Assembly: GCA_946800325.1 (NCBI GenBank)
Contig: OX326956.1
Coordinates: forward strand, 14,859,167-14,923,166
Direction: 5' to 3'
Length of the DNA stretch: 64,000 bases
Origin: Luzula sylvatica
Taxonomy: Eukaryota > Streptophyta > Magnoliopsida > Poales > Juncaceae
A program made the position numbers and the translations under genes. This document shows, piece after piece, positions 11,193-24,200 of the stretch (positions within the stretch are counted from its first letter, which is position 1; each line of letters opens with the position of its first letter). A model generated the notes under the pieces. The model ran no database searches, was not told the DNA's origin, and worked only from the letters and a program-made list of their open reading frames with translations.

Positions 11193-13764
11193 GTTTTGAA
11201 TCGAAAAACAAACTTTCTTAGTGTTTGTGAAATTTGGTGAAAAGTTATGTACTAAAAGATACGATACAAATGATCCAAAAACAAGTTATTTGAACTCCTC
11301 AAAGCGTTAAAATCTTGTTTTGAATCGAAAAACAAACTTTCTTAGTGTTTGTGAAATTTGGTGAAAAGTTATGTAGTAAAAGATACGATACAAATGATCC
11401 AAAAACAAGTTATTTGAACTCCTCAAAGCGTTAAAATCTTGTTTTGAATCGAAAAATAAACTTTCTTAGTGTTTGTGAAATTTGGTGAAAAGTTATGTAG
11501 TAAAAGATACGATACAAATGATCTAAAAACAAGTTATTTGAACTCCTCAAAGTATTAAAATCTTGTTTTGAATCGAAAAACAAACTTTTTTAGCGTTTGT
11601 GAAATTTGGTGAAAAGTTATGTTGTAAAAGATACGGTACAATTGATCTAAAAACACGTTATTTGAACTCCTTAAAGCGTTAAAATCTTGTTTTGAATCGA
11701 AAAACAAACTTACTTAGCGTTTGTGAAATTTGGTGAAAAGTTATGTAGTAAAAGATACGATACAATTGATCTAAAAACACGTTATTTGAACTCCTGAAAG
11801 CGTTAAAATCTTGTTTTGAATCGAAAAACTTACTTTCTTAGTGTTTGTGAAATTTGGTGAAAAGTTATGTAGTAAACGATACGATACTAATGATCTAAAA
11901 ACACGTTATTTGAACTCCACAAAGCGTTAAAATCTTGTTATGAATCGAAAAACAAACTTTCTTAGTGTTTGTGAAATTTGGTGAAAAGTTATGTAGTAAA
12001 AGATACGATGCAAATTATCTAAAAACAAGTTATTTGAACACCTCAAAGCGTTAAAATCTTGTTTTGAATCGAAAAACAAACTTTCTCAGTGTTTGTGAAA
12101 TTTGGTGAAAAGTTATGTAATAAAAGATACGATACAAGTGATCTAAAAACACGATATTTGAACTCCTCAAAGCGTTAAAATCATGTTTTGAATCGAAAAA
12201 CAAACTTTCTTAGCATTTGTGAAATTTGGTGAAAACTTATGTAGTAAAAGATACGATACAAATGATCCAAAAACAAGTTATTTGAACTCCTCAAAGCATT
12301 AAAATCTTGTTTTGAATCGAAAAACAAACTTTCTTAGTGTTTGTGAAATTTGGTGAAAAGTTATGTAGTAAAAGATACGATACAATTGATCTAAAAACAC
12401 GTTATTTGAACTCCTGAAAGCGTTAAAATCTTGTTTTGAATCGAAAAACTTACTTTCTTAGTGTTTGTGAAATTTGGTGAAAAGTTATGTAGTAAACGAT
12501 ACGATACAAATGATCTAAAAACACGTTATTTGAACTGCACAAAGCGTTAAAATCTTGTTTTGAATCGAAAAACAAACTTTCTTAGTGTTTGTGAAATTTG
12601 GTGAAAAGTTATGTAGTAAAAGATACGATGCAAATGATCTAAAAACGAGTTATTTGAACACCTCAAAGCGTTAAAATCTTGTTTTGAATCGAAAAACAAA
12701 CTTTCTTAGTGGTTGTGAAATTTGGTGAAAAGTTATGTAGTAAAAGATACGATACAAATGATCCAAAAACAAGTTATTTGAACTCCTCAAAGCGTTAAAA
12801 TCTTGTTTTGAATCGAAAAACAAAATTTCTTAGTGTTTGTGAAATTTGGTGAAAAGTTATGTTGTAAAAGATACGATACAAATTATCCAAAAACAAGTTA
12901 TTTGAACTCCTCAAAGCGTTAAAATCTTGTTTTGAATCGAAAAATAAACTTTCTTAGTGTTTGTGAAATTTGGTGAAAAGTTATGTAGTAAAAGATACGA
13001 TACAAATGATCTAAAAACAAGTTATTTGAACTCCTCAAAGTATTAAAATCTTGTTTTGAATCGAAAAACAAACTTTTTTAGCGTTTGTGAAATTTGGTGA
13101 AAAGTTATGTTGTAAAAGATACGGTACAATTGATCTAAAAACACGTTATTTGAACTCCTTAAAGCGTTAAAATCTTGTTTTGAATCGAAAAACAAACTTT
13201 CTTAGCGTTTGTGAAATTTGGTGAAAAGTTATGTAGTAAAAGATACGATACAATTGATCTAAAAACACGTTATTTGAACTCCTGAAAGCGTTAAAATCTT
13301 GTTTTGAATCGAAAAACTTACTTTCTTAGTGTTTGTGAAATTTGGTGAAAAGTTATGTAGTAAACGATACGATACAAATGATCTAAAAACACGTTATTCG
13401 AACTCCACAAAGCGTTAAAATCTTGTTATGAATCGAAAAACAAACTTTCTTAGTGTTTGTGAAATTTGGTGAAAAGTTATGTAGTAAAAGATACGATGCA
13501 AATGATCTAAAAACAAGTTATTTGAACACCTCAAAGCGTTAAAATCTTGTTTTGAATCGAAAAACAAACTTTCTCAGTGTTTCTGAAATTTGGTGAAAAG
13601 TTATGTAATAAAAAATACGATACAAATGATCTAAAAACACGATATTTGAACTCCTCAAAGCGTTAAAATCATGTTTTGAATCGAAAAACAAACTTTCTTA
13701 GCATTTGTGAAATTTGGTGAAAACTTATGTAGTAAAAGATACGATACAAATGATCCAAAAACAA

Positions 13765-13889
13765 GTTATTTGAACTCCTCAAAGCGTTAAAATCTTGTTT
13801 TGAATCGAAAAACAAATTTTCTTAGTGTTTTTGAAATTTGGTGAAAAGTTATGTAGTAAAAAGATACGATGCAAATGATCTAAAAACAA
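13765..13889 (+). repeat. 125-bp extended monomer type (first of 14)
   Basis: One extra A in the GTAGTAAAAAG run always goes with G67T (GTGTTTTTG) in the same monomer, so the 14 copies share descent. Starts: 13765, 15130, 45756, 48609, 49602, 49851, 54812, 56797, 58162, 60147, 60396, 61513, 62879, 63748. This first copy also reads AAATTTTC. None occurs before 13.7 kb or between 15.3 and 45.7 kb. Confidence 0.93.
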
Positions 13890-15129
13890 GTTATTTGAAC
13901 ACCGCAAAGCGTTAAAATCTTGTTTTGAATCGAAAAACAAACTTTCTTAGTGTTTGTGAAATTTGGTGAAACGTTATGTAGTAAAAGATACGAAACAATT
14001 GATCTAAAAACACGTTATTTGAACTCCTTAAAGCGTTAAAATCTTGTTTTGAATCGAAAAACAAACTTTCTTAGTGTTTGTGAAATTTGGTGAAAAGTTA
14101 TGTAGTAAAAGATACGATACAATTGATCTAAAAACACGTTATTTGAACTCCTGAAAGCGTTAAAATCTTGTTTTGAATCGAAAAACTTACTTTCTTAGTG
14201 TTTGTGAAATTTGGTGAAAAGTTATGTAGTAAACGATACGATACAAATGATCTAAAAACACGTTATTTGAACTCCACAAAGCGTTAAAATCTTGTTTTGA
14301 ATCGAAAAACAAACTTTCTTAGTGTTTGTGAAATTTGGTGAAAAGTTATGTAGTAAAAGATACGATGCAAATGATCTAAAAACAAGTTATTTGAACACCT
14401 CAAAGCGTTAAAATCTTGTTTTGAATCGAAAAACAAAGTTTCTTAGTGTTTGTGAAATTTGGTGAAATGTTATGTAGTAAAAGATACGATACAAATGATC
14501 CAAAAACAAGTTATTTGAACTCCTCAAAGCGTTAAAATCTTGTTTTGAATCGAAAAACAAACTTTCTTAGTGTTTGTGAAATTTGGTTAAAAGTTATGTA
14601 GTAAAAGATACGATGCAAATGATATAAAAACAAGTTATTTGAAAACCACAAAGCGTTAAAATCTTGTTTTGAATCGAAAAACTTACTTTCTTAGTGTTTG
14701 TGAAATTTGGTGAAAAGTTATGTAGTAAACGATACGATACAAATGATCTAAAAACACGTTATTTGAACTCCACAAAGCGTTAAAATCTTGTTTTGAATCG
14801 AAAAACAAACTTTCTTAGTGTTTGTGAAATTTGGTGAAAAGTTATGTAGTAAAAGATACGATGCAAATGATCTAAAAACAAGTTATTTGAACACCTCAAA
14901 GCGTTAAAATCTTGTTTTGAATCGAAAAACAAACTTTCTCAGTGTTTCTGAAATTTGGTGAAAAGTTATGTAATAAAAGATACGATACAAATGATCTAAA
15001 AACACGATATTTGAACTCCTCAAAGCGTTAAAATCATGTTTTGAATCGAAAAACAAACTTTCTTAGCATTTGTGAAATTTGGTGAAAACTTATGTAGTAA
15101 AAGATACGATACAAATGATCCAAAAACAA
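13765..15129 (+). repeat. 11-monomer block bounded by 125-bp monomers (first occurrence)
   Basis: 1365 bp from one GTGTTTTTG/GTAGTAAAAAG monomer to the next at 15130. Order: extended monomer, CACCGC, CTCCTTAAAG, CTCCTGAAAG/CTTAC, CTCCAC/GATGC, CACCTC/GATCC, GGTTAAAAG with GATATAAAA, GAAAACCAC, CTCCAC/GATGC, TCTCAG/GTTTCTG, ATCATG/TAGCAT. The same order returns at 56797-58161, more than 40 kb away. Confidence 0.85.
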
Positions 15130-16246
15130 GTTATTTGAACTCCTCAAAGCGTTAAAATCTTGTTTTGAATCGAAAAACAAACTTTCTTAGTGTTTTTGAA
15201 ATTTGGTGAAAAGTTATGTAGTAAAAAGATACGATGCAAATGATCTAAAAACAAGTTATTTGAACACCGCAAAGCGTTAAAATCTTGTTTTGAATCGAAA
15301 AACAAACTTTCTTAGTGTTTGTGAAATTTGGTGAAAAGTTATGTAGTAAAAGATACGATACAATTGATCTAAAAACACGTTATTTGAACTCCTTAAAGCG
15401 TTAAAATCTTGTTTTGAATCGAAAAACAAACTTTCTTAGTGTTTGTGAAATTTGGTGAAAAGTTATGTAGTAAAAGATACGATACAATTGATCTAAAAAC
15501 ACGTTATTTGAACTCCTGAAAGCGTTAAAATCTTGTTTTGAATCGAAAAACTTACTTTCTTAGTGTTTGTGAAATTTGGTGAAAAGTTATGTAGTAAACG
15601 ATACGATACAAATGATCTAAAAACACGTTATTTGAACTCCACAAAGCGTCAAAATCTTGTTTTGAATCGAAAAACAAACTTTCTTAGTGTTTGTGAAATT
15701 TGGTGAAAAGTTATGTAGTAAAAGATACGATGCAAATGATCTAAAAACAAGTTATTTGAACTCCTCAAAGCGTTAAAATCTTGTTTTGAATCGAAAAAGA
15801 AACTTTCTTAGTGTTTGTGAAATTTGGTGAAAAGTTATGTAGTAAAAGATACGATACAAATGATCCAAAAACAAGTTATTTGAACTCCTCAAAGCGTTAA
15901 AATCTTGTTTTGAATCGAAAAACAAACTTTCTTAGTGTTTGTGAAATTTGGTGAAAAGTTATGTAGTAAAAGATACGATACAAATGATCCAAAAACAAGT
16001 TATTTGAACTCGTCAAAGCGTTAAAATCTTGTTTTGAATCGAAAAACAAACTTTTTTAGTGTTTGTGAAATTTGGTGAAAAGTTATGCAGTAAAAGATAC
16101 GATGCAAATGATCTAAAAACAAGTTATTTGAACACCTTAAAGCGTTAAAATCTTGTTTTGAATCGAAAAACAAACTTTCTAAGTGTTTGTGAAATTTGGT
16201 GAAAAGTTATGTACTAAAAGATACGATACAAATGATCTAAAAACAC

Positions 16247-16370
16247 GATATTTGAACTCCTCAAAGTGTTAAAATCATGTTTTGAATCGAAAAACATACT
16301 TTCTTAGCAGTTGTGAAATTTGGTGAAAAGTTATGTAGTAAAAGATACGATGCAAATGATCTAAAAACAA
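16247..16370 (+). repeat. Chimeric monomer, 124-bp deletion joint
   Basis: Starts like the AAAGTGTT/ACATAC/TAGCAG monomer at 10913 but ends GATGC...ACAA like the next unit at 11037, and is followed directly by the AAAGCTTG type. Relative to 10665-11284 exactly one monomer is missing. The exchange lies between TAGCAG (about position 64) and GATGC (106). Confidence 0.8.
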
Positions 16371-18230
16371 GTTATTTGAACACCTCAAAGCGTTAAAAGC
16401 TTGTTTTGAATCGAAAAACAAACTTTCTTAGTGTTTGTGAAATTTGGTGAAAAGTTATGTACTAAAAGATACGATACAAATGATCCAAAAACAAGTTATT
16501 TGAACTCCTCAAAGCGTTAAAATCTTGTTTTGAATCGAAAAACAAACTTTCTTAGTGTTTGTGAAATTTGGTGAAAAGTTATGTAGTAAAAGATACGATA
16601 CAAATGATCCAAAAACAAGTTATTTGAACTCCTCAAAGCGTTAAAATCTTGTTTTGAATCGAAAAATAAACTTTCTTAGTGTTTGTGAAATTTGGTGAAA
16701 AGTTATGTAGTAAAAGATACGATACAAATGATCTAAAAACAAGTTATTTGAACTCCTCAAAGTATTAAAATCTTGTTTTGAATCGAAAAACAAACTTTTT
16801 TAGCGTTTGTGAAATTTGGTGAAAAGTTATGTTGTAAAAGATACGGTACAATTGATCTAAAAACACGTTATTTGAACTGCTTAAAGCGTTAAAATCTTGT
16901 TTTGAATCGAAAAACAAACTTTCTTAGCGTTTGTGAAATTTGGTGAAAAGTTATGTAGTAAAAGATATGATACAATTGATCTAAAAACACGTTATTTGAA
17001 CTCCTGAAAGCGTTAAAATCTTGTTTTGAATCGAAAAACTTACTTTCTTAGTGTTTGTGAAATTTGGTGAAAAGTTATGTAGTAAACGATACGATACAAA
17101 TGATCTAAAAACACGTTATTTGAACTCCACAAAGCGTTAAAATCTTGTTATGAATCGAAAAACAAACTTTCTTAGTGTTTGTGAAATTTGGTGAAAAGTT
17201 ACGTAGTAAAAGATACGATGCAAATGATCGAAAAACAAGTTATTTGAACACCTCAAAGCGTTAAAATCTTGTTTTGAATCGAAAAACAAACTTTCTCAGT
17301 GTTAGTGAAATTTGGTGAAAAGTTATGTAATAAAAGATACGATACAAATGATCTAAAAACACGATATTTGAACTCCTCAAAGCGTTAAAATCATGGTTTG
17401 AATCGAAAAACAAACTTTCTTAGCTTTTGTGAAATTTGGTGAAAACTTATGTAGTAAAAGATACGATACAAATGATCCAAAAACAAGTTATTTGAACTCC
17501 TCAAAGCGTTAAAATCTTGTTTTGAATCGAAAAACAAACTTTCTTAGTGTTTGTGAAATTTGGTGAAAAGTTATGTAGTAAAAGATACGATACAATTGAT
17601 CTAAAAACACGTTATTTGAACTCCTGAAAGCGTTAAAATCTTGTTTTGAATCGAAAAACTTACTTTCTTAGTGTTTGTGAAATTTGGTGAAAAGTTATGT
17701 AGTAAACGATACGATACAAATGATCTAAAAACACGTTATTTGAACTGCACAAAGCGTTAAAATCTTGTTTTGAATCGAAAAACAAACTTTCTTAGTGTTT
17801 GTGAAATTTGGTGAAAAGTTATGTAGTAAAAGATACGATGCAAATGATCTAAAAACGAGTTATTTGAACACCTCAAAGCGTTAAAATCTTGTTTTGAATC
17901 GAAAAACAAACTTTCTTAGTGGTTGTGAAATTTGGTGAAAAGTTATGTAGTAAAAGATACGATACAAATGATCCAAAAACAAGTTATTTGAACTCCTCAA
18001 AGCGTTAAAATCTTGTTTTGAATCGAAAAACAAAATTTCTTAGTGTTTGTGAAATTTGGTGAAAAGTTATGTTGTAAAAGATACGATGCAAATGATCTAA
18101 AAGCAAGTTATTTGAACACCACAAAGCGTTAAAATCTTGTTTTGAATCGAAAAAGAAACTTTCTTAGTGTTTGTGAAATTTGGTGAAAAGTTATGTAGTA
18201 AAAGATACGATACAATTGATCTAAAAACAC

Positions 18231-21200
18231 GTTATTTGAACCCCTTAAAGCGTTAAAATCTTGTTTTGAATCGAAAAACTAACTTTCTTAGTGTTTGTGA
18301 AATTTGGTGAAAAGTTATGTAGTAAAAGATACGATACAATTGATCTAAAAACACGATATTTGGACTCCTCAAAGCGTTAAAATCATGTTTTGAATCGAAA
18401 AACAAACTTTCTTAGTGTTTGTGAAATTTGGTGAATAGTTATGTAGTAAAAGATACGATACAAATGATCTAAAAACAAGTTATTTGAACTCCTGAAAGCG
18501 TTAAAATCTTGTTTTGAATCGAAAAACAAACTTACCTAGTGTTTGTGAAATTTGGTGAAAAATTATGTACTAAAAGATACGATACAAATGATCTAAAAAC
18601 ACGATATTTGAACACCTCAAAGTGTTAAAATCATGTTTTGAATCAAAAAACAAACTTTCTTAGTGTTTGTGAAATTTGGTGAATAGTTATGTAGTAAAAG
18701 ATACGATACAAATGATCTAAAAACAAGTTATTTGAACTCCTGAAAGCGTTAAAATCTTGTTTTGAATCGAAAAACAAACTATCTTAGTGTTTGTGAAATT
18801 TTGTGAAAAGTTATGTAGTAAAAGATACGATACAATTGATCGAAAAACACGTTATTTGAACTCCTCAAAGCCTTAAAATCTTGTTTTGAATCGAAAAACA
18901 AACTTTCTTAGTGTTTGTGAAATTTGGAGAAAAGTTATGTAGTAAAAGATACGATACAAATGATATAAAAACACGATATTTGAACTCCTCAAAGCGTTAA
19001 AATCTTGTTTTGAATCGAAAAACAAACTTTCTTAGTGTTTGTGAAATTTGGTGAAAAGTTATGTAGTAAAAGATACGATACAAATGATCTAAAAACACGA
19101 TATTTGAACTCCTCAAAGCGTTAAAATCTTGTTTTGAATCGAAAAACAAACTTTCTAAGTGTTTGTGAAATTTGGTGAAAAGTTGTGTAGTAAAAGATAC
19201 GATACAATTGATCCAAAAACACGTTATTTGAACTCCTGAAAGCGTAAAAATCTTGTTTTGAATCGAAAAACTTACTTTCTTAGTGTTTATGAAATTTGGT
19301 GAAAAGTTATGTAGTAAACGATACGATACAAATGATCTAAAAACACGTTATTTGAACTCCACAAATCGTTAAAATTTTGTTTTGAATCGAAAAAACAACT
19401 TTCTTAGTGTTTGTGAAATTTGGTGAAAACTTATGTAGTAAACGATACGATACAAATGATCTATAAACACGTTATTTGAACTCCACAAAGCGTTAAAATC
19501 TAGTTTTGAATCGAAAAACCACCTTTCTTAGTGTTTGTGAAATTTGGTGAAAAATTATGTACTAAAAGATACGATACAAATGATCCAAAAACACGTTATT
19601 TGAACTCCTGAAAGCGTTAAAATCTTGTTTTGAATCGAAAAACTTACTTTCTTAGTGTTTGTGAAATTTGGTGAAAAGTTATGAAGTAAACGATACGATA
19701 CAAATGATCTAAAAACACGTTATTTGAACTCCACAAAGCGTTAAAATCTTGTTTTGAATCGAAAAACAAACTTTCTTAGTGTTTGTGAAATTTGGTGAAA
19801 AGTTATGTAGTAAAAGATATGATACGAATGATCTAAAAACAAGTTATTTGAACACCTCAAAGCGTTAAAATCTTGTTTTGAATCGAAAAACAAACTTTCT
19901 TAGTGTTTGTGAAATTTGGTGAAAAGTTATGTACTAAAAGATACGATACAAATGATCTAAAAACACGATATTTGAACTCCTCAAAGAGTTAAAATTATGT
20001 TTTGAATCGAAAAACAAACTTTCTTAGCGTTTGTGAAATTTGGTGAAAAGTTATGTAGTAAAAGATACGATACAAATGATATAAAAACAAGTTATTTGAA
20101 CTCCTCAAAGCATTAAAATCTTGTTTTGAATCGAAAAACAAACTTTTTTAGCGTTTGTGAAATTTGGTGAAAAGTTATGTAGTAAAAGATACGATACAAT
20201 TGATCTAAAAACACGTTATTTGAACTCCTTAAAGCGTAAAAATCTTGTTTTGAATCGAAAAACAAACTTTCTTAGTGTTTGTGAAATTTGGTGAAAAGTT
20301 ATGTAGTAAAAGATACGATACAATTGATCTAAAAACACGTTATTTGAACTCCTGAAAGCGTTAAAATCTTGTTTTGAATCGAAAAACTTACTTTCTTAGT
20401 GTTTGTGAAATTTGGTGAAAAGTTTTGTACTAAAAGATACGATACAAATGATCTAAAAACACGATATTTGAACTCCTCAAAGCGTTAAAATCATGTTTTG
20501 AATCGAAAAACAAACTTTCTTAGCATTTGTGAAATTTGGTGAAAAGTTATGTAGTAAAAGATACGATACAAATGATCCAAAAACAAGTTATTTGAACTCG
20601 TCAAAGCGTTAAAATCTTGTTTTGAATCGAAAAACAAACTTTTTTAGTGTTTGTGAAATTTGGTGAAAAGTTATGCAGTAAAAGATACGATGCAAATGAT
20701 CTAAAAACAAGTTATTTGAACACCTTAAAGCGTTAAAATCTTGTTTTGAATCGAAAAACAAACTTTCTTAGTGTTTGTGAAATTTGGTGAAAAGTTATGT
20801 ACTAAAAGATACGATACAAATGATCTAAAAACACGATATTTGAACTCCTCAAAGTGTTAAAATCATGTTTTGAATCGAAAAACATACTTTCTTAGCAGTT
20901 GTGAAATTTGGTGAAAAGTTATGTAGTAAAAGATACGATACAAATGATCCAAAAACACGTTATTTGAACTCCACAAAGCGTTAAAATCTTGTTGTGAATC
21001 GAAAAACAAACTTTCTTAGTGTTTGTGAAATTTGGTGAAAAGTTATGTAGTAAAAGATACGATGCAAATGATCCAAAAACAAGTTATTTGAACACCTCAA
21101 AGCGTTAAAAGCTTGTTTTGAATCGAAAAACAAACTTTCTTAGTGTTTGTGAAATTTGGTGAAAAGTTATGTACTAAAAGATACGATACAAATGATCCAA

Positions 21201-24200
21201 AAACAAGTTATTTGAACTCCTCAAAGCGTTAAAATCTTGTTTTGAATCGAAAAACAAACTTTCTTAGTGTTTGTGAAATTTGGTGAAAAGTTATGTAGTA
21301 AAAGATACGATACAAATGATCCAAAAACAAGTTATTTGAACTCCTCAAAGCGTTAAAATCTTGTTTTGAATCGAAAAATAAACTTTCTTAGTGTTTGTGA
21401 AATTTGGTGAAAAGTTATGTAGTAAAAGATACGATACAAATGATCTAAAAACAAGTTATTTGAACTCCTCAAAGTATTAAAATCTTGTTTTGAATCGAAA
21501 AACAAACTTTTTTAGCGTTTGTGAAATTTGGTGAAAAGTTATGTTGTAAAAGATACGGTACAATTGATCTAAAAACACGTTATTTGAACTCCTTAAAGCG
21601 TTAAAATCTTGTTTTGAATCGAAAAACAAACTTTCTTAGCGTTTGTGAAATTTGGTGAAAAGTTATGTAGTAAAAGATACGATACAATTGATCTAAAAAC
21701 ACGTTATTTGAACTCCTGAAAGCGTTAAAATCTTGTTTTGAATCGAAAAACTTACTTTCTTAGTGTTTGTGAAATTTGGTGAAAAGTTATGTAGTAAACG
21801 ATACGATACAAATGATCTAAAAACACGTTATTTGAACTCCACAAAGCGTTAAAATCTTGTTATGAATCGAAAAACAAACTTTCTTAGTGTTTGTGAAATT
21901 TGGTGAAAAGTTATGTAGTAAAAGATACGATGCAAATGATCTAAAAACAAGTTATTTGAACACCTCAAAGCGTTAAAATCTTGTTTTGAATCGAAAAACA
22001 AACTTTCTCAGTGTTTGTGAAATTTGGTGAAAAGTTATGTAATAAAAGATACGATACAAATGATCTAAAAACACGATATTTGAACTCCTCAAAGCGTTAA
22101 AATCATGTTTTGAATCGAAAAACAAACTTTCTTAGCATTTGTGAAATTTGGTGAAAACTTATGTAGTAAAAGATACGATACAAATGATCCAAAAACAAGT
22201 TATTTGAACTCCTCAAAGCGTTAAAATCTTGTTTTGAATCGAAAAACAAACTTTCTTAGTGTTTGTGAAATTTGGTGAAAAGTTATGTAGTAAAAGATAC
22301 GATACAATTGATCTAAAAACACGTTATTTGAACTCCTGAAAGCGTTAAAATCTTGTTTTGAATCGAAAAACTTACTTTCTTAGTGTTTCTGAAATTTGGT
22401 GAAAAGTTATGTAGTAAACGATACGATACAAATGATCTAAAAACACGTTATTTGAACTGCACAAAGCGTTAAAATCTTGTTTTGAATCGAAAAACAAACT
22501 TTCTTAGTGTTTGTGAAATTTGGTGAAAAGTTATGTAGTAAAAGATACGATGCAAATGATCTAAAAACGAGTTATTTGAACACCTCAAAGCGTTAAAATC
22601 TTGTTTTGAATCGAAAAACAAACTTTCTTAGTGGTTGTGAAATTTGGTGAAAAGTTATGTAGTAAAAGATACGATACAAATGATCTAAAAACACGATATT
22701 TGAACTCCTCAAAGTGTTAAAATCATGTTTTGAATCGAAAAACATACTTTCTTAGCAGTTGTGAAATTTGGTGAAAAGTTATGTAGTAAAAGATACAATA
22801 CAAATGATCCAAAAACACGTTATTTGAACTCCACAAAGCGTTAAAATCTTGTTGTGAATCGAAAAACAAACTTTCTTAGTGTTTGTGAAATTTGGTGAAA
22901 AGTTATGTAGTAAAAGATACGATGCAAATGATCTAAAAACAAGTTATTTGAACACCTCAAAGCGTTAAAAGCTTGTTTTGAATCGAAAAACAAACTTTCT
23001 TAGTGTTTGTGAAATTTGGTGAAAAGTTATGTACTAAAAGATACGATACAAATGATCCAAAAACAAGTTATTTGAACTCCTCAAAGCGTTAAAAGCTTGT
23101 TTTGAATCGAAAAACAAACTTTCTTAGTGTTTGTGAAATTTGGTGAAAAGTTATGTAGTAAAAGATACGATACAAATGATCCAAAAACAAGTTATTTGAA
23201 CTCCTCAAAGCGTTAAAATCTTGTTTTGAATCGAAAAATAAACTTTCTTAGTGTTTGTGAAATTTGGTGAAAAGTTATGTAGTAAAAGATACGATACAAA
23301 TGATCTAAAAACAAGTTATTTGAACTCCTCAAAGTATTAAAATCTTGTTTTGAATCGAAAAACAAACTTTTTTAGCGTTTGTGAAATTTGGTGAAAAGTT
23401 ATGTTGTAAAAGATACGGTACAATTGATCTAAAAACACGTTATTTGAACTCCTGAAAGCGTTAAAATCTTGTTTTGAATCGAAAAACTTACTTTCTTAGT
23501 GTTTGTGAAATTTGGTGAAAAGTTATGTAGTAAACGATACGATACAAATGATCTAAAAACACGTTATTTGAACTGCACAAAGCGTTAAAATCTTGTTTTG
23601 AATCGAAAAACAAACTTTCTTAGTGTTTGTGAAATTTGGTGAAAAGTTATGTAGTAAAAGATACGATGCAAATGATCTAAAAACGAGTTATTTGAACACC
23701 TCAAAGCGTTAAAATCTTGTTTTGAATCGAAAAACAAACTTTCTTAGTGGTTGTGAAATTTGGTGAAAAGTTATGTAGTAAAAGATACGATACAAATGAT
23801 CCAAAAACAAGTTATTTGAACTCCTCAAAGCGTTAAAATCTTGTTTTGAATCGAAAAACAAAATTTCTTAGTGTTTGTGAAATTTGGTGAAAAGTTATGT
23901 TGTAAAAGATACGATGCAAATGATCTAAAAGCAAGTTATTTGAACACCACAAAGCGTTAAAATCTTGTTTTGAATCGAAAAAGAAACTTTCTTAGTGTTT
24001 GTGAAATTTGGTGAAAAGTTATGTAGTAAAAGATACGATACAATTGATCTAAAAACACGTTATTTGAACCCCTTAAAGCGTTAAAATCTTGTTTTGAATC
24101 GAAAAACTAACTTTCTTAGTGTTTGTGAAATTTGGTGAAAAGTTATGTAGTAAAAGATACGATACAATTGATCTAAAAACACGATATTTGGACTCCTCAA

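Larger units (their letters stand above)
9177..18230 (+). repeat. Mosaic region of satellite monomers without a short HOR
   Basis: After nine monomers in the 25-mer order, the sequence moves through types absent from the first 9 kb: GTTTTGTAC (10417), CTCGTC with GCAGTAAAAG (10665), ACATAC/TAGCAG (10913), GTTGTGAATC (11037), AAAGCTTG (11161), CTGCAC (12525), ACGAG/GTGGTTG (12649) and CAAAATTTC (12773). The run from 10665 to about 12.8 kb recurs at 15999-17.98 kb with one monomer fewer. A TTCGAACTCC monomer lies at 13393. Two 125-bp monomers flank an 11-mer. No interruption by other DNA is seen. Confidence 0.85.
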